Below, one piece after another: positions 16,271 to 25,990 of a stretch of 64,000 nt of DNA (position 1 is the stretch's first letter; every line of letters begins with the position of its first letter). The notes beneath the pieces were generated by a model, which was not told where the DNA came from, ran no database searches, and saw nothing but the letters and a program-made list of their open reading frames with translations. The translations under genes were made by a program, and so were the position numbers. This stretch comes from Corynebacterium matruchotii (GTDB lineage Bacteria; Actinomycetota; Actinomycetes; Mycobacteriales; Mycobacteriaceae): contig NZ_CP050134.2 of NCBI RefSeq assembly GCF_011612265.2, forward strand, positions 1,860,001 to 1,924,000, in the 5' to 3' direction.

Positions 16271-19180
16271 ATGAGCTCCCTCAAAGCAGCCATCCGTCCC
16301 ACGCTCCGGGATGTGAAACACCACCCGCTGCGTTCCCTGGCGGCCATTCTGCTTATTGCCCTGCCCGCCACCTATGCGGCATTCCTCATTGGGGACACGA
16401 CATCGGAGTCGCAATTCTATGGGATCACATTCCAACAGAATTCCGCCCAGTTCTTCGGCAGCGAATGCCAGCAAAGCGTTGACGCCTCCGCCTACCGGTG
16501 TACCAATGGGACCCGCAGTGGCGTCGCGGACCAAGGCGAAAAATCGAATAAAGATTCGACCGCAGAACGGCCTATCGCCACCATCTCCCAAGATCGCATC
16601 GCCGAAGCCGTGGGCAATAACTTCACCGTCAGCATGTTCGTTGATCTGCCGGTTGCCTTGCACTCCGATGCAACCACTGATTCACTGTCGAGCACCATTA
16701 CCCAGCTGCCCGGCGCGCACCTCTTGCCAGGCTCCCCCAATCTTCAGCCGGGGGACGTGGTGCTGTCAGAATCGGCGGCGAAGCAGCTGAAGGTGGGCAT
16801 CGGGGACAAGGTTCGAGCCACTGACGTGGGGAAACCGAACGATCCCGCCACATCAAACCGCGAGGACGACCGGATCACCTTGAATGCGGCAGACACCACG
16901 TTAACGGTGAAGGAGATTATTCCAAATAATATTCACTCCAGCAGTTATGTGATTGCCCCCACGTTTTTGCCGGCCACGGATGTGCCCAATAATGCGCACG
17001 TGACATGGGTTTTTAGCGGTAAGGATGATCTGTCGTGGGATGACGTGAAGGCGCTCAATAAGGTGGGCCTAGTGGTGTCGACCCAGAAGTTTCGGAACCA
17101 TCCAGAAACGGTGCCGGTGGCGGACCGGTATCCGGAATTTCAAAGCGCTCAAGATCCAATGCGAACCCCCGGCACGGATAATTCAATGATCGCGCAGCTT
17201 ACTTCATATATCGTCGAGTTGACGTTTTACCTGTTGTTGGCCTGTTTGATGTTGGCGACGATCAGCCCGGTGTTTGCGGTGGCCACGTCTCGGCAAACAA
17301 AAGTGTATGCGTTAATGCGGAGCCAGGGGGCTAGCCGTCGGCATATTCGATGGGCAGTCATGGCATACGGCACGGTTTCGGGGGCCATTGGGGCAACCAT
17401 CGGTATTGTTTTCGGCACGATCCTGGGCTGGGGGCATTGGAAGATTGCACATCCGGGATGGCCGTTTATCACGGATGCGGGCATGTTAGCCATCGGGTTT
17501 TCGATCGCGGTTGTGGGGTCGACGGTTGCGGCGTTTATTCCGGCAATCATTGCGGCCAAGGGGGAGATCATGGCCGGGGTGGCTGGTATGCAGCCGGATC
17601 GGATTCGGCGGTGGCGGCGCTGGATGTGGACCGGCCCAGCGTTGGTGTTAATGATGCTGGTGGTGTTGCTGGTGGAGTGGTTGGGGCATCCGATCACCCG
17701 CTTCGTGAACCACGACACGTTCTCTGGGGCTACATATGACCTGATATGGTCCGTGCTTGCATTGTTATTGCTGGTTGTAATAACTGGTGGGGTGTTTACC
17801 AGCGTTATTGCGTTGGTGTTTCTGGCGGGTGCGATTCGTAAACCATTGGGGGCGAAATTGGCGGGCCGGCAGGTGCGTCGACAAGCGTTACGGTCGGGGG
17901 CGATCGTGGCGGCAATCATTGGCAGCGTGTTTTTCCTGACCGTTATGGAGTTGGGTAGTCTGAACACGATCAATAAGGATCGGCAGTTCTCATCGGAGAT
18001 TTATAGCCCATTTGCGGTGGGGATTTCGGGGGCAAGATCAGCATCGGCGTTTAAGACTCCTACCATGAATACCACGTCGTACGCGGATGTGGTGGCTCAT
18101 GCCGCTTCGGACCAGTCACGAGAGGTGTTCGATGTGGTTGCGGCCCGGCTAGGAAAAACCACGGAGTTTCCGGTGGTAATGCCTGGCTCGCATATGCGAT
18201 TGACGTTGGCGGATGAGTGCCAGGTGTCGCCCACAACGAAGGCGTATACGTATCACGGCAAGGATGCGAATACTGATCCCGAGGCGGCGAAGCATTGCCG
18301 GTATTTGCGAATGGATGACGCACACCTGTTTCTCCCGTTTGCGATGCAGGACTCCGATATCGTTGTGGGCGGGCCGGAGGTGTTGCAGATCTTTAATCTC
18401 ACCGATGAGCAGCGGGCTTCGGCCACCCAGGTGCTTCACGACGGCGGGGTCGTGGGAACCACCGCTATCGTTGCAGAACCGGGTCGGCGGAAGATTAGCG
18501 TAGAGAAAGACACGCCGAATCAGGTGACAGCTGAATCGCGGCCGGTGAAAACGAAGACGCAGGAGGTGCCGTTCACGGCGGCCCTGCCGGAGCAGCTACA
18601 TGGCTGGGTTGTGAGCCCACAGGCCGCAGAAAAACTAGGCATCGACCTGGTGTTTGATCGTTACGTTGTGATGACGGAGCGGCCTGGTACGGTGACGGAT
18701 CAGGTGGAAATGACCGAACAGATCGATGCCTTCAACCACTATTATCACGCTCACGTTCTTGCGGTGGAAAACTCAACATATGAATCAATATATGTGTGGG
18801 TGCTGTTTGTGGGGATCCTGCTGATTGTGGGTTTGGTACTCATCGTGGCCGCCCCACAATTACGGGCCCAAAACGAGCAGTTGTATGCCTTGGGAGCATC
18901 GACGAGCCTGGTGCGGCAGATCGGCGGCTACCATGGGGCGATCACCGCCATTTTGGGCACCTGGCCAGCAATTATCCTGGGCCATATTGTGGCGCTGCTG
19001 CAAACGGATTTCAGCGAGCGGGACATCAACGGTGAGGTGCTGAGCCTGGGATCCGTGGAGAATTTTAGTCTCCACTGGTATCTGATAGTGGTGCTGGGCT
19101 TGTTGGTGCCGGCAATTTCCGCCACCTTAGGGTATGTCACCACCCGGTCGAATCGGATGCTGAGCTACCGGCAGGATTGA
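16271..19180 (+). CDS. FtsX-like ABC permease, large form
   Basis: A 969-residue membrane protein of the MacB/FtsX class. One N-terminal membrane segment (LAAILLIALPATYAAFLIG) is followed by a large external domain (around residues 40-300), a group of segments from about residue 315 (LTFYLLLACLMLATISPVFA) to about 570 (IVAAIIGSVFFLTVM), a second external domain (around 580-830), and closing segments around VLFVGILLIVGLVLIVAA, AITAILGTWPAIILGHIV and LIVVLGLLVPAISATLGYV. With the LolD-like ATPase it should form a mechanotransducing transporter, possibly for antimicrobial or lipid export. It is convergent with uvrD with only 5 bp between the genes. Confidence 0.9.
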   Translation: MSSLKAAIRPTLRDVKHHPLRSLAAILLIALPATYAAFLIGDTTSESQFYGITFQQNSAQFFGSECQQSVDASAYRCTNGTRSGVADQGEKSNKDSTAERPIATISQDRIAEAVGNNFTVSMFVDLPVALHSDATTDSLSSTITQLPGAHLLPGSPNLQPGDVVLSESAAKQLKVGIGDKVRATDVGKPNDPATSNREDDRITLNAADTTLTVKEIIPNNIHSSSYVIAPTFLPATDVPNNAHVTWVFSGKDDLSWDDVKALNKVGLVVSTQKFRNHPETVPVADRYPEFQSAQDPMRTPGTDNSMIAQLTSYIVELTFYLLLACLMLATISPVFAVATSRQTKVYALMRSQGASRRHIRWAVMAYGTVSGAIGATIGIVFGTILGWGHWKIAHPGWPFITDAGMLAIGFSIAVVGSTVAAFIPAIIAAKGEIMAGVAGMQPDRIRRWRRWMWTGPALVLMMLVVLLVEWLGHPITRFVNHDTFSGATYDLIWSVLALLLLVVITGGVFTSVIALVFLAGAIRKPLGAKLAGRQVRRQALRSGAIVAAIIGSVFFLTVMELGSLNTINKDRQFSSEIYSPFAVGISGARSASAFKTPTMNTTSYADVVAHAASDQSREVFDVVAARLGKTTEFPVVMPGSHMRLTLADECQVSPTTKAYTYHGKDANTDPEAAKHCRYLRMDDAHLFLPFAMQDSDIVVGGPEVLQIFNLTDEQRASATQVLHDGGVVGTTAIVAEPGRRKISVEKDTPNQVTAESRPVKTKTQEVPFTAALPEQLHGWVVSPQAAEKLGIDLVFDRYVVMTERPGTVTDQVEMTEQIDAFNHYYHAHVLAVENSTYESIYVWVLFVGILLIVGLVLIVAAPQLRAQNEQLYALGASTSLVRQIGGYHGAITAILGTWPAIILGHIVALLQTDFSERDINGEVLSLGSVENFSLHWYLIVVLGLLVPAISATLGYVTTRSNRMLSYRQD

Positions 19181-19185
19181 TTCGG

Positions 19186-21882
19186 CTACAGTTTTTCGAG
19201 CGGCACCCCACCGATGAGCATGAGCTTCACGGTACCAGCAGAACCAAAATCAATGGTGACGCTGGTGTGGGGGCCGGAGCCGTCGACGCTTTGGACGGTG
19301 CCCAGACCGTATTTGTCGTGGTTGACTTTATCGCCGACCTCCAGGTGAAGGTTGGCGGCCGGCGTCGACGACCGGGAGCTGCGGGGGATTTTCGGTTTCC
19401 GGTATGAACCACCAGGCTTGCGGCCGGAATACCCACCAGCCCCACCATATCCTCCGTAGCCGCCATAACCACCGACGAAGCTGCCGCCACCCCAACCGCT
19501 TGCGCCCCAGTCATCGTCCCAGCCGCCGGCACCGGGTTCTTCCCGCCGCCAATACATGAGTTTTTCGGGGATGTCTTCTAAAAATCGGGAGGCCGGGTTG
19601 GCCACCGCATTACCCCAGGAGGCGCGCAGCATGGCGCGGGTGAGGTACAGGGTTTCGCGGGCGCGGGTGATGCCCACATAGGCGAGTCGGCGTTCCTCGG
19701 CGAGTTCCTGCGGATCCCCCAGGGCCCGCAGGTGTGGGAACTGGCCATCCTCCCAGCCGATGAGAAACACCACCGGAAATTCCAGCCCCTTGGCGGTGTG
19801 CAGGGTCATGAGGGTGACCACGTTCGTGCTGTCATCGGGCAGCTGGTCGGAGTCGGCCACGAGGGAGACTTTTTCTAAAAACGCGTGGATGGATCCCGGC
19901 TGGGGCTCCCCCACCATCGGCTCGGCCGGATCGTTCCCTTCCACGCCTGCACCAGTTCCTGCACCCATGGCGGCATAGGCCATGAGGTTGGCGGCTTCAG
20001 AGCTGAATTCCCGGGCCACGGACACAAGTTCGTTCAAGTTGTCGAGTCGGGCACCATCCTGGGGGTCGGTGCTGGCCTCCAGTTCAGCTTTGTAGCCGGT
20101 GGCGTCGAGGATGCGGGACACAACCACACCGATGTCGGGCAGGCCGGTGATGGCGTTGGTGGCCTCGGCGGCGTCTACCCGGAGGCCGTCCATGAGTTCG
20201 AGGAATGCGGCAATGGCGTTTTTGGCGCGGGTCCCTAAGGCGGTGACTTTGCCGTGGGCGGCGTCGACAAGCGCATCGGCGAAGCTCATGCCAAAGTTTT
20301 CGGCGTACAGATTGACGGTGGCAATCGCACGGTCGCCGATGCCGCGGCGGGGTGTGTTGATGATACGTCGCAGGGAGATTTCATCGGTGGGGTTGTCAAG
20401 AACACGCAGGTAGGCTATGAGATCACGGATTTCTTTGCGCTCGTAGAAGCGGGTGCCGCCCACCACCTTGTAGGGGATGCCGGTGCGGATGAAGACTTCT
20501 TCGATGGCCCGGGAGGAGTTATTGGTGCGGTACATGACGGCAATGTCCCCATAGCCCACACCCATATCGAACAATGCATCGATTTCGGTGGCGATGAATC
20601 GGGCCTCATCGTGTTCGTTGTCAGCAACATAGCCGGTGATTTTCGCGCCGGCACCATGGTCAGTCCAGAGTTTCTTTTCCCGCCGGCCATGATTGTGGGA
20701 GATCACGGCATTGGCGGCAGAGAGGATGTTTTGGGTGGAACGATAGTTTTGCTCCAGCAGGATTGTGCGTGCTTGAGGGTAGTCGCGTTCGAATTCTTCA
20801 ATATTGCGGATGGTAGCGCCGCGGAACGCATAGATGGATTGGTCGGAATCACCAACCACGCTGAGTTCACTAGCATCAGGTCCGGTACCGACAAGCGTGG
20901 AGATGAGAACGTATTGGGCATGGTTAGTGTCTTGGTACTCATCAATAAGAACGTGACGAAAACGTTTTCGATAATAGGCGGCGATTTCGGGGTGGGTGGT
21001 AAACACCCGAACGGTTTCCCCAATGAGATCGTCGAAGTCGAGAGCATTGGCGGCCCGCAGCCGCCGCTGGTATTCGGTGTACACCTCGGCAATGGTGCGG
21101 TCGAAGGGATTGCGGGTAGCGGCCGCCTCGTCACTAGCTGCGTCGGGGTCGGTGAGTTCGGTTTTCAGCGCGGAGATAGCGGCAGCCAACAGCCGGGGTG
21201 GGAATTTTTGGGCATTGATCTGTAGGTCTTTGGCGATCATGCCAAGGAGCCGCTTGGAATCATCAGCATCATAGATGGTGAAGTTGGTATTGAGCCCGGG
21301 CAGCAGGTGCGCCTGCTCCCGCAGAATCCGCACGCAGGCGGAATGGAAGGTAGCAACCCACATACGAGTGGCGGTGGGGCCGACCAGGTCGATCACCCGG
21401 TCGCGCATTTCGGCGGCGGCCTTATTGGTGAAGGTGATGGCAAGTATCTGCCCCGGGGCGACGCCCCGCATACGCAGCAGGTAGGCGATGCGCCGGGTAA
21501 GCACGGCGGTTTTTCCGGAGCCAGCACCCGCGACAATGAGCAGTGGGGAACCGGAATGTTCCACGGCGGCGCGCTGCTGCGGATTCAGGTCGGCTATAAG
21601 ATCGTCGGCGCTCCCCTCCGCACTCGCCCACGGCTGATGTGCCGACAAGTTGTCCCACGCGGCAGGAACCGGGTAGTCGAGAATGCCAGCAGCTGCCTCC
21701 GGGTCGGGGGGAATGGTGTCGTATGCCGGGGGTTCCTCCGGTGGGGGCGGTAACGGTTCGTCGGCGCGTGGTGCCTCCGGCGGCGGGGTGGCGGAGTAGG
21801 CTTCGAATCCGGTCACGCCGGCAAAGAGGTCAGGCTGCTCCGGCTGGTCGGAATGTGGTGAGGGGTTTTGTGCGGCAGTCAT
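19186..21882 (-). CDS. uvrD: ATP-dependent DNA helicase UvrD1/PcrA
   Basis: An 898-residue superfamily 1 helicase. Walker A is at residues 121-125 (AGAGSGKTAVLTRRI); other motifs include ILAITFTNKAAAEMRDRV, HVLIDEYQDTNHAQY (motif II), VVGDSDQSIYAFRGA (motif III), LEQNYRSTQNIL (IV), TLHTAKGLEFPVVF (V) and YVGITRARETLYL (VI). There is an unusual Pro/Glu-rich N-terminal extension of about 90 residues. Near the C-terminus a Gly/Tyr-rich linker (GGYGGYGGYGGAGGYSG) leads to a Tudor-like end (VGDKVNHDKYGLGTVQSVDG) typical of PcrA/UvrD1. It is divergent from the chorismate mutase, as in M. tuberculosis. Confidence 0.95.
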   Translation of the reverse strand: MTAAQNPSPHSDQPEQPDLFAGVTGFEAYSATPPPEAPRADEPLPPPPEEPPAYDTIPPDPEAAAGILDYPVPAAWDNLSAHQPWASAEGSADDLIADLNPQQRAAVEHSGSPLLIVAGAGSGKTAVLTRRIAYLLRMRGVAPGQILAITFTNKAAAEMRDRVIDLVGPTATRMWVATFHSACVRILREQAHLLPGLNTNFTIYDADDSKRLLGMIAKDLQINAQKFPPRLLAAAISALKTELTDPDAASDEAAATRNPFDRTIAEVYTEYQRRLRAANALDFDDLIGETVRVFTTHPEIAAYYRKRFRHVLIDEYQDTNHAQYVLISTLVGTGPDASELSVVGDSDQSIYAFRGATIRNIEEFERDYPQARTILLEQNYRSTQNILSAANAVISHNHGRREKKLWTDHGAGAKITGYVADNEHDEARFIATEIDALFDMGVGYGDIAVMYRTNNSSRAIEEVFIRTGIPYKVVGGTRFYERKEIRDLIAYLRVLDNPTDEISLRRIINTPRRGIGDRAIATVNLYAENFGMSFADALVDAAHGKVTALGTRAKNAIAAFLELMDGLRVDAAEATNAITGLPDIGVVVSRILDATGYKAELEASTDPQDGARLDNLNELVSVAREFSSEAANLMAYAAMGAGTGAGVEGNDPAEPMVGEPQPGSIHAFLEKVSLVADSDQLPDDSTNVVTLMTLHTAKGLEFPVVFLIGWEDGQFPHLRALGDPQELAEERRLAYVGITRARETLYLTRAMLRASWGNAVANPASRFLEDIPEKLMYWRREEPGAGGWDDDWGASGWGGGSFVGGYGGYGGYGGAGGYSGRKPGGSYRKPKIPRSSRSSTPAANLHLEVGDKVNHDKYGLGTVQSVDGSGPHTSVTIDFGSAGTVKLMLIGGVPLEKL

Positions 21883-21938
21883 TATTCCTCCAATTTACTG
21901 CGTGGGTCGGACACGAAACATCTGGCACAATAATATTC

Positions 21939-22241
21939 ATGACTGATGCATCTGATGTGAATATTCGTTTTCCCTCGGGTACTGATGATCCGCTGTCGGA
22001 TGCGGAAATTCAGCAGTATCGGGAGGAGATCAACCGCCTGGACCAGGTGATTTTGGATGCCATTAAGCAGCGGACGGCGATTTCCCAGGCAATTGGGAAA
22101 ATCCGCACGTCGGCGGGCGGCACCAAGCTGGTATACACCCGGGAGGTGGCGATCATTAACCAGTTTCGGGAGGAACTAGGCCCGGAGGGCCCCGCGCTGG
22201 CACAAATCCTGCTGCGCATGGGCCGCGGCAGGTTGGGGTAA
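21939..22241 (+). CDS. chorismate mutase (AroQ-delta type)
   Basis: A 100-residue all-helical protein. It has the AroQ core (IQQYREEINRLDQVILDAIK, QRTAISQAIGKIR, KLVYTREVAIINQFREELG) and ends in LAQILLRMGRGRLG. This ending resembles the intracellular actinobacterial enzyme that is activated by complex formation with DAHP synthase AroG. It converts chorismate to prephenate for Phe and Tyr. It starts 56 bp from the divergent uvrD start, as Rv0948c does next to uvrD1. Confidence 0.92.
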   Translation: MTDASDVNIRFPSGTDDPLSDAEIQQYREEINRLDQVILDAIKQRTAISQAIGKIRTSAGGTKLVYTREVAIINQFREELGPEGPALAQILLRMGRGRLG

Positions 22242-22287
22242 GGCTAGGCCTCAAAACATGTCCGGGGGCGTGGTTAGCATGCTGAGC

Positions 22288-22860
22288 ATGGCTAATCGCA
22301 CATATCTTTACGCCCAAAAAGACAACGAATTCACCGGCATTGGGGAGTTCCGGTACGACGCCCCATTCCTGGCACTGCTCTTCACCCATGTTGACACGGT
22401 TGCGATACCGTCAATACTTTTTGACCTCGGCGACATCAAGGTTGGGGCGTTTCGCGGCCGACTGGAAACCACGCAGGTCACCGATTTTTTGACCAAACTA
22501 CGGGCGCTTTTCGACGCCCACCGCTCGAAAATCCTCCCGAAAATCTGGGAGGCGATAGAACCCAGTTTCGCAGATATCACGGAAACCATTGACCGCATCA
22601 CCGCCGGCGGCTACACCCACGTGCTCATGGACCCCGTGGAGCGGGTTCTTCTCATTGCCGGAAGCGACGAGGAGATTCTGGACGAGATTGATCTGATTGA
22701 AAGCGCATTGGACGACTGCGACCCCGACAGGTGGCTAAAGCGTGCGGAAACCACGCTGCGTTCCGACGCGTTGCTTGATGAGGAACAGGCCTGGTGGTTC
22801 CTGCGGGAACTGGGTTTGACCGGGTTTTTCTCCCCGATCCTATACTTCAACCTACAGTAG
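22288..22860 (+). CDS. uncharacterised acidic protein (MANRTYLY start)
   Basis: About 190 residues and no membrane segment. It starts MANRTYLYAQKDNEF and looks like a small family of soluble proteins with that conserved beginning, but I cannot name a function. Notable parts are an aromatic and acidic middle and a C-terminal Trp-rich stretch (EEQAWWFLRELGLTGFF). In-frame starts at 22258 and 22279 are possible; I prefer 22288 on family resemblance. It follows the chorismate mutase and ends convergent with gabD (9-bp overlap). Confidence 0.6.
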   Translation: MANRTYLYAQKDNEFTGIGEFRYDAPFLALLFTHVDTVAIPSILFDLGDIKVGAFRGRLETTQVTDFLTKLRALFDAHRSKILPKIWEAIEPSFADITETIDRITAGGYTHVLMDPVERVLLIAGSDEEILDEIDLIESALDDCDPDRWLKRAETTLRSDALLDEEQAWWFLRELGLTGFFSPILYFNLQ

Positions 22861-24309
22861 GGAAATGTATTTCGGCTCCAGGTATTCACCGATTCCCTCC
22901 ATGCCGCCCTCCCTGCCCACACCGGATTCTTTCACCCCACCGAAGGGTGCGGCCGGGTCGGAAATTGTGCCCTTGTTAATGGCAACCATGCCGGCCTCGA
23001 TGCGTTCGGCAATGGTCAACGCCCGACCGGTATCGCCGGCAAACACATAGGCGGCCAGGCCGAACGGCGTGTCATTGGCCATGGCAATACCCTCGTCCTC
23101 GGTGGCGAAGGTTTGGATGGCAACCACCGGGCCGAAAATCTCGGAGTGGGCGATGTCCGCGGTGGTCGGCACATTGGTCAACACGGTGGCCGGGAAATAG
23201 CTACCACCTGCCGGCAGGCCCGTGGGAAGCACACCCCCGGACGCCACGGTGGCGCCCTGGGCGAGGGCATCATCGACAAGTTTCTGCACCGTAGTCACTT
23301 GGTCGGCGCCGGAAAGCGCCCCGAAGGTCACCCCCTCATCGGTGGCCCGGCCCAGGCGGAAACCGGCCAGTACCTCGGAAACTTTCGCGGTGAACTCCGC
23401 CGCGATCCTCTCATGCACCAGGAACCGGTTCGCGGCGATACACACCTGGCCGGCACCCCGCATTTTGGCCACCGCCACCGCCTGGGCGGCCTGATCCACG
23501 TCGGCGTCCTCGCACACCAGGTAGGGAGCATTGCCACCAAGTTCCAGGCTGACCCGCAAACTATGGCGTGCCGCCCGAGCCGCTAACTGCTGCCCCACCG
23601 CGGTGGAGCCGGTGAAGGTGAGTTTCCGCAGCCGGGGATCATCCAACAGCGCGGAAACGTTCGAAGCATTCTTCGTCGGCAGCACGGCCACCACCCCGCG
23701 AGGCACCCCGGCGCGCGCAAGGAGTTGCGCAAGATACAGCATGGTGAGCGGGGTTTTCGATGCGGGCTTCACGATCATGGTGCAGCCGGCCGCCAGGGCC
23801 GGGCCCAGCTTGCGGGTGCCCATGGCCAGGGGAAAATTCCAGGGGGTGATGGCGAGGCAGGGACCCACCGGTTGGTGGGTCACCACGATCCGGCCGGTGC
23901 CGGTGGGGTTGTGGCGGTAGTCGCCCCGGATGCGCACGGCTTCTTCGGCGAACCAGCGGAAGAATTCAGCACCGTAGCTTACTTCGGCGCGGCTATCGGG
24001 CAGGGCCCGGCCGAGTTCCAGGGATTGCAGCCAGGCCAGCTCCTCCCCGTGGTCGAGAATGAGTTCGAAAGCGCGGTGCAGAATGGTGCTACGCTCTCGG
24101 CTGGGGGTGTTCGCCCAATCGGTGCCGGCTCGGACCGCGGCGGCCAGGGCCCGGCGCGCATCGGCTTCACTCGCCGACGCCACCCGGGCGAGCCTCGTGC
24201 CGTCGGAGGGGTTGATGACGGGGAAGGTGTCATTGGTGTCACTAGGAACAAATTCACCATCAATGAAGAGGTTGGTGGGAGTGGTGGCGAGCAGCGCAGT
24301 GATGTCCAT
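22852..24309 (-). CDS. gabD: NAD(P)-dependent succinate-semialdehyde dehydrogenase
   Basis: A 485-residue aldehyde dehydrogenase. It has the oxyanion asparagine region (AITPWNFPLAM), catalytic Glu region (VSLELGGNAPYLV), catalytic Cys (AGQVCIAANRFLVH) and the C-terminal EIFGPVVAIQTF and PFGGVKESGVGREGG. These are typical of the GabD group converting succinic semialdehyde to succinate, although broad semialdehyde activity is possible. The upstream 100 bp contains inverted repeats shared with the divergent TetR gene, which probably regulates it. Confidence 0.88.
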   Translation of the reverse strand: MDITALLATTPTNLFIDGEFVPSDTNDTFPVINPSDGTRLARVASASEADARRALAAAVRAGTDWANTPSRERSTILHRAFELILDHGEELAWLQSLELGRALPDSRAEVSYGAEFFRWFAEEAVRIRGDYRHNPTGTGRIVVTHQPVGPCLAITPWNFPLAMGTRKLGPALAAGCTMIVKPASKTPLTMLYLAQLLARAGVPRGVVAVLPTKNASNVSALLDDPRLRKLTFTGSTAVGQQLAARAARHSLRVSLELGGNAPYLVCEDADVDQAAQAVAVAKMRGAGQVCIAANRFLVHERIAAEFTAKVSEVLAGFRLGRATDEGVTFGALSGADQVTTVQKLVDDALAQGATVASGGVLPTGLPAGGSYFPATVLTNVPTTADIAHSEIFGPVVAIQTFATEDEGIAMANDTPFGLAAYVFAGDTGRALTIAERIEAGMVAINKGTISDPAAPFGGVKESGVGREGGMEGIGEYLEPKYISLL

Positions 24310-24346
24310 GGGGATCCTTGATAGCGAGTGGAAGGGTATTGCTTAC

Positions 24347-24403
24347 GTTACTAGTGTATCCCCACCCCGAATTCCTAGACACGTATGTCCAAAAACTAGT
24401 AAC
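24347..24403. promoter_or_regulatory. putative TetR operator between gabD and tetR
   Basis: GTTACTAGT (24347-24355) and its exact reverse complement ACTAGTAAC (24395-24403) flank GACACGTATGTC, itself nearly palindromic (24378-24389). The second arm lies 8 bp before the TetR start. The arrangement fits an operator controlling both divergent units. Confidence 0.5.
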
Positions 24404-24411
24404 CTGGAGCT

Positions 24412-25023
24412 ATGGCCCGGCCACCCCAACCAATCGACCCGAAACGCCGAACCCGGCTCCTCGCCACCGCCCGCGTCGTCTTCGCCACCCATGGCTTCAC
24501 CAACGCCCGGCTCACCGACATCCTGCGGGAATCCGATTTTCCCCGCAGCTCCTTCTACTATTTCTTTCACACCAAAGACCAGCTCTTCGATGCCGCATTC
24601 GCCGATGGGCTCCGAGAACTCGCGGGCTATGTCACCGTTCCGGTCGTCGACAAGCTCACGCGGGACACATTCTGGCCGGCGCTCACCAACATCATCGCCG
24701 GAATGACCGCCGCTGCCACCCGCCCCGACCTCACCGCGGTGGGCACCATGTTTCACCTGGCTGACAAACCCCACTCCCCCAACCTCACCGAATTCGAACA
24801 CGCCATCGACAAGTGGACGATGCGTATGGTCGACCGGGGGCTACGGCTCGGGCTGCTCGACCCCACCATTCCCCCACGCCTCCACGTTGACCTTGCCTAC
24901 GCGGTTGCCACCAGGCTCGACGCGTGGGCGCTCCACCACCCGGACGCTCCCATGGCGGACCTGGCGAACACGCTCCTGCCCCGCATGCTGGGAAACCCCA
25001 CCACACCTCACGATAAGGAATGA
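24412..25023 (+). CDS. TetR-family transcriptional regulator
   Basis: A 203-residue protein. The N-terminal helix-turn-helix runs over about residues 10-58 (LLATARVVFATHGFTNARLT, then RSSFYYFFHTKDQLF). The remaining helical part is a ligand domain of unknown specificity. A GGAG ribosome-binding site lies close upstream. The stop is 3 nt before an NmrA-like gene, so they form a two-gene operon, divergent from gabD. Confidence 0.88.
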   Translation: MARPPQPIDPKRRTRLLATARVVFATHGFTNARLTDILRESDFPRSSFYYFFHTKDQLFDAAFADGLRELAGYVTVPVVDKLTRDTFWPALTNIIAGMTAAATRPDLTAVGTMFHLADKPHSPNLTEFEHAIDKWTMRMVDRGLRLGLLDPTIPPRLHVDLAYAVATRLDAWALHHPDAPMADLANTLLPRMLGNPTTPHDKE

Positions 25024-25026
25024 CAC

Positions 25027-25869
25027 ATGTCCACCATTCTCGTCGCCGGCGCCACCGGCTACCTGGGAAGATTCATTGTTGCCGAACTGCATCGCCGCGG
25101 CTACCAGGTCCGGGCCCTAGTCCGCGACCTCGGCCGGGCGGAATCCCCAGGTATCTACGGCTCCCCAGGTCTCACTGGCCTGGTGGCGGACTGGTGTATC
25201 GGCGACGTCACCAACCCACGCGTCACCGCGGATCTCGCCCACGGGGTCACCGGCGTCATTTCCGCGCTCGGCGTCACCAGGCAAAAAGCCGACCTGTGGG
25301 ACATTGACTACCGCGCTAACCTGGCGATCCTTGACTCCGCCCGCCGCCATGGGGTGAATAATTTCTGCTATGTCCATGCGTTGGGTGCCGAGCATTGCCC
25401 GGCGCGGATCACCCGGGCGAAAACCGCGTTCGTGCGGGAGCTCCAGGCAAGCCAGGTGACTGCCCAGGTGATAAGCCCCACGGGCTATTTTTCGGACATG
25501 GCCCAGGTCCTCGATATGGCGCGCCGGGGTCGGGTGGTTTTGTTGGATGATGCGGTGCGGATTAATCCGATTCATGGGCTGGATGTGGCGGGAGCATGTG
25601 TGGATCGGCATGTGGCTGGGGTTTCGGGTGAGTGGCGGATTGGTGGCCCGGAGGTTTTGACGTGGCGTGAGGTGGCGGAGTGTGCGTTTCGGATTCTGGA
25701 CCGGCCGGCGCGGATCACGGTGTTGCCGCGGGTTGCGCGGGGACTGTTGGTGCGGCAGCCGTGGTGGGATGGGGTGCGGTTTGCAGCGTGGAGCATGACG
25801 CATGATTCGGTGGGTGAATCAATTGGCCGGCAGCGACTCTTGGATTTCTATAACGTGATCTTGGCTTAA
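25027..25869 (+). CDS. NAD(P)-binding NmrA/SDR-like protein
   Basis: A 280-residue Rossmann protein. The dinucleotide motif is at the N-terminus (ILVAGATGYLGRFIVAEL), followed by RALVRDLGRA, typical of NADP-preferring atypical SDRs. It lacks a clear Tyr-x-x-x-Lys catalytic pair, so it may be a sensor or an atypical reductase. It shares an operon with the upstream TetR regulator. The second half is markedly richer in G-ending codons than its start, an abrupt local composition change without a frame break. Confidence 0.82.
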   Translation: MSTILVAGATGYLGRFIVAELHRRGYQVRALVRDLGRAESPGIYGSPGLTGLVADWCIGDVTNPRVTADLAHGVTGVISALGVTRQKADLWDIDYRANLAILDSARRHGVNNFCYVHALGAEHCPARITRAKTAFVRELQASQVTAQVISPTGYFSDMAQVLDMARRGRVVLLDDAVRINPIHGLDVAGACVDRHVAGVSGEWRIGGPEVLTWREVAECAFRILDRPARITVLPRVARGLLVRQPWWDGVRFAAWSMTHDSVGESIGRQRLLDFYNVILA

Positions 25870-25990
25870 GTTTCGGGCAAATATTACCTGATGCGACTAC
25901 GGTTGGAGATGTATTGTGTGCCCAAGTTGTATGGGTATGCGACACGCATTACGTCACTATTTTCCGCAGTTTGAAATGGAGCGCATCTCT

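Noticed and set aside
20254..21225. 323-residue rightward open frame inside uvrD
   Set aside because: It is antisense to conserved helicase motifs and has no ribosome-binding site or family features.
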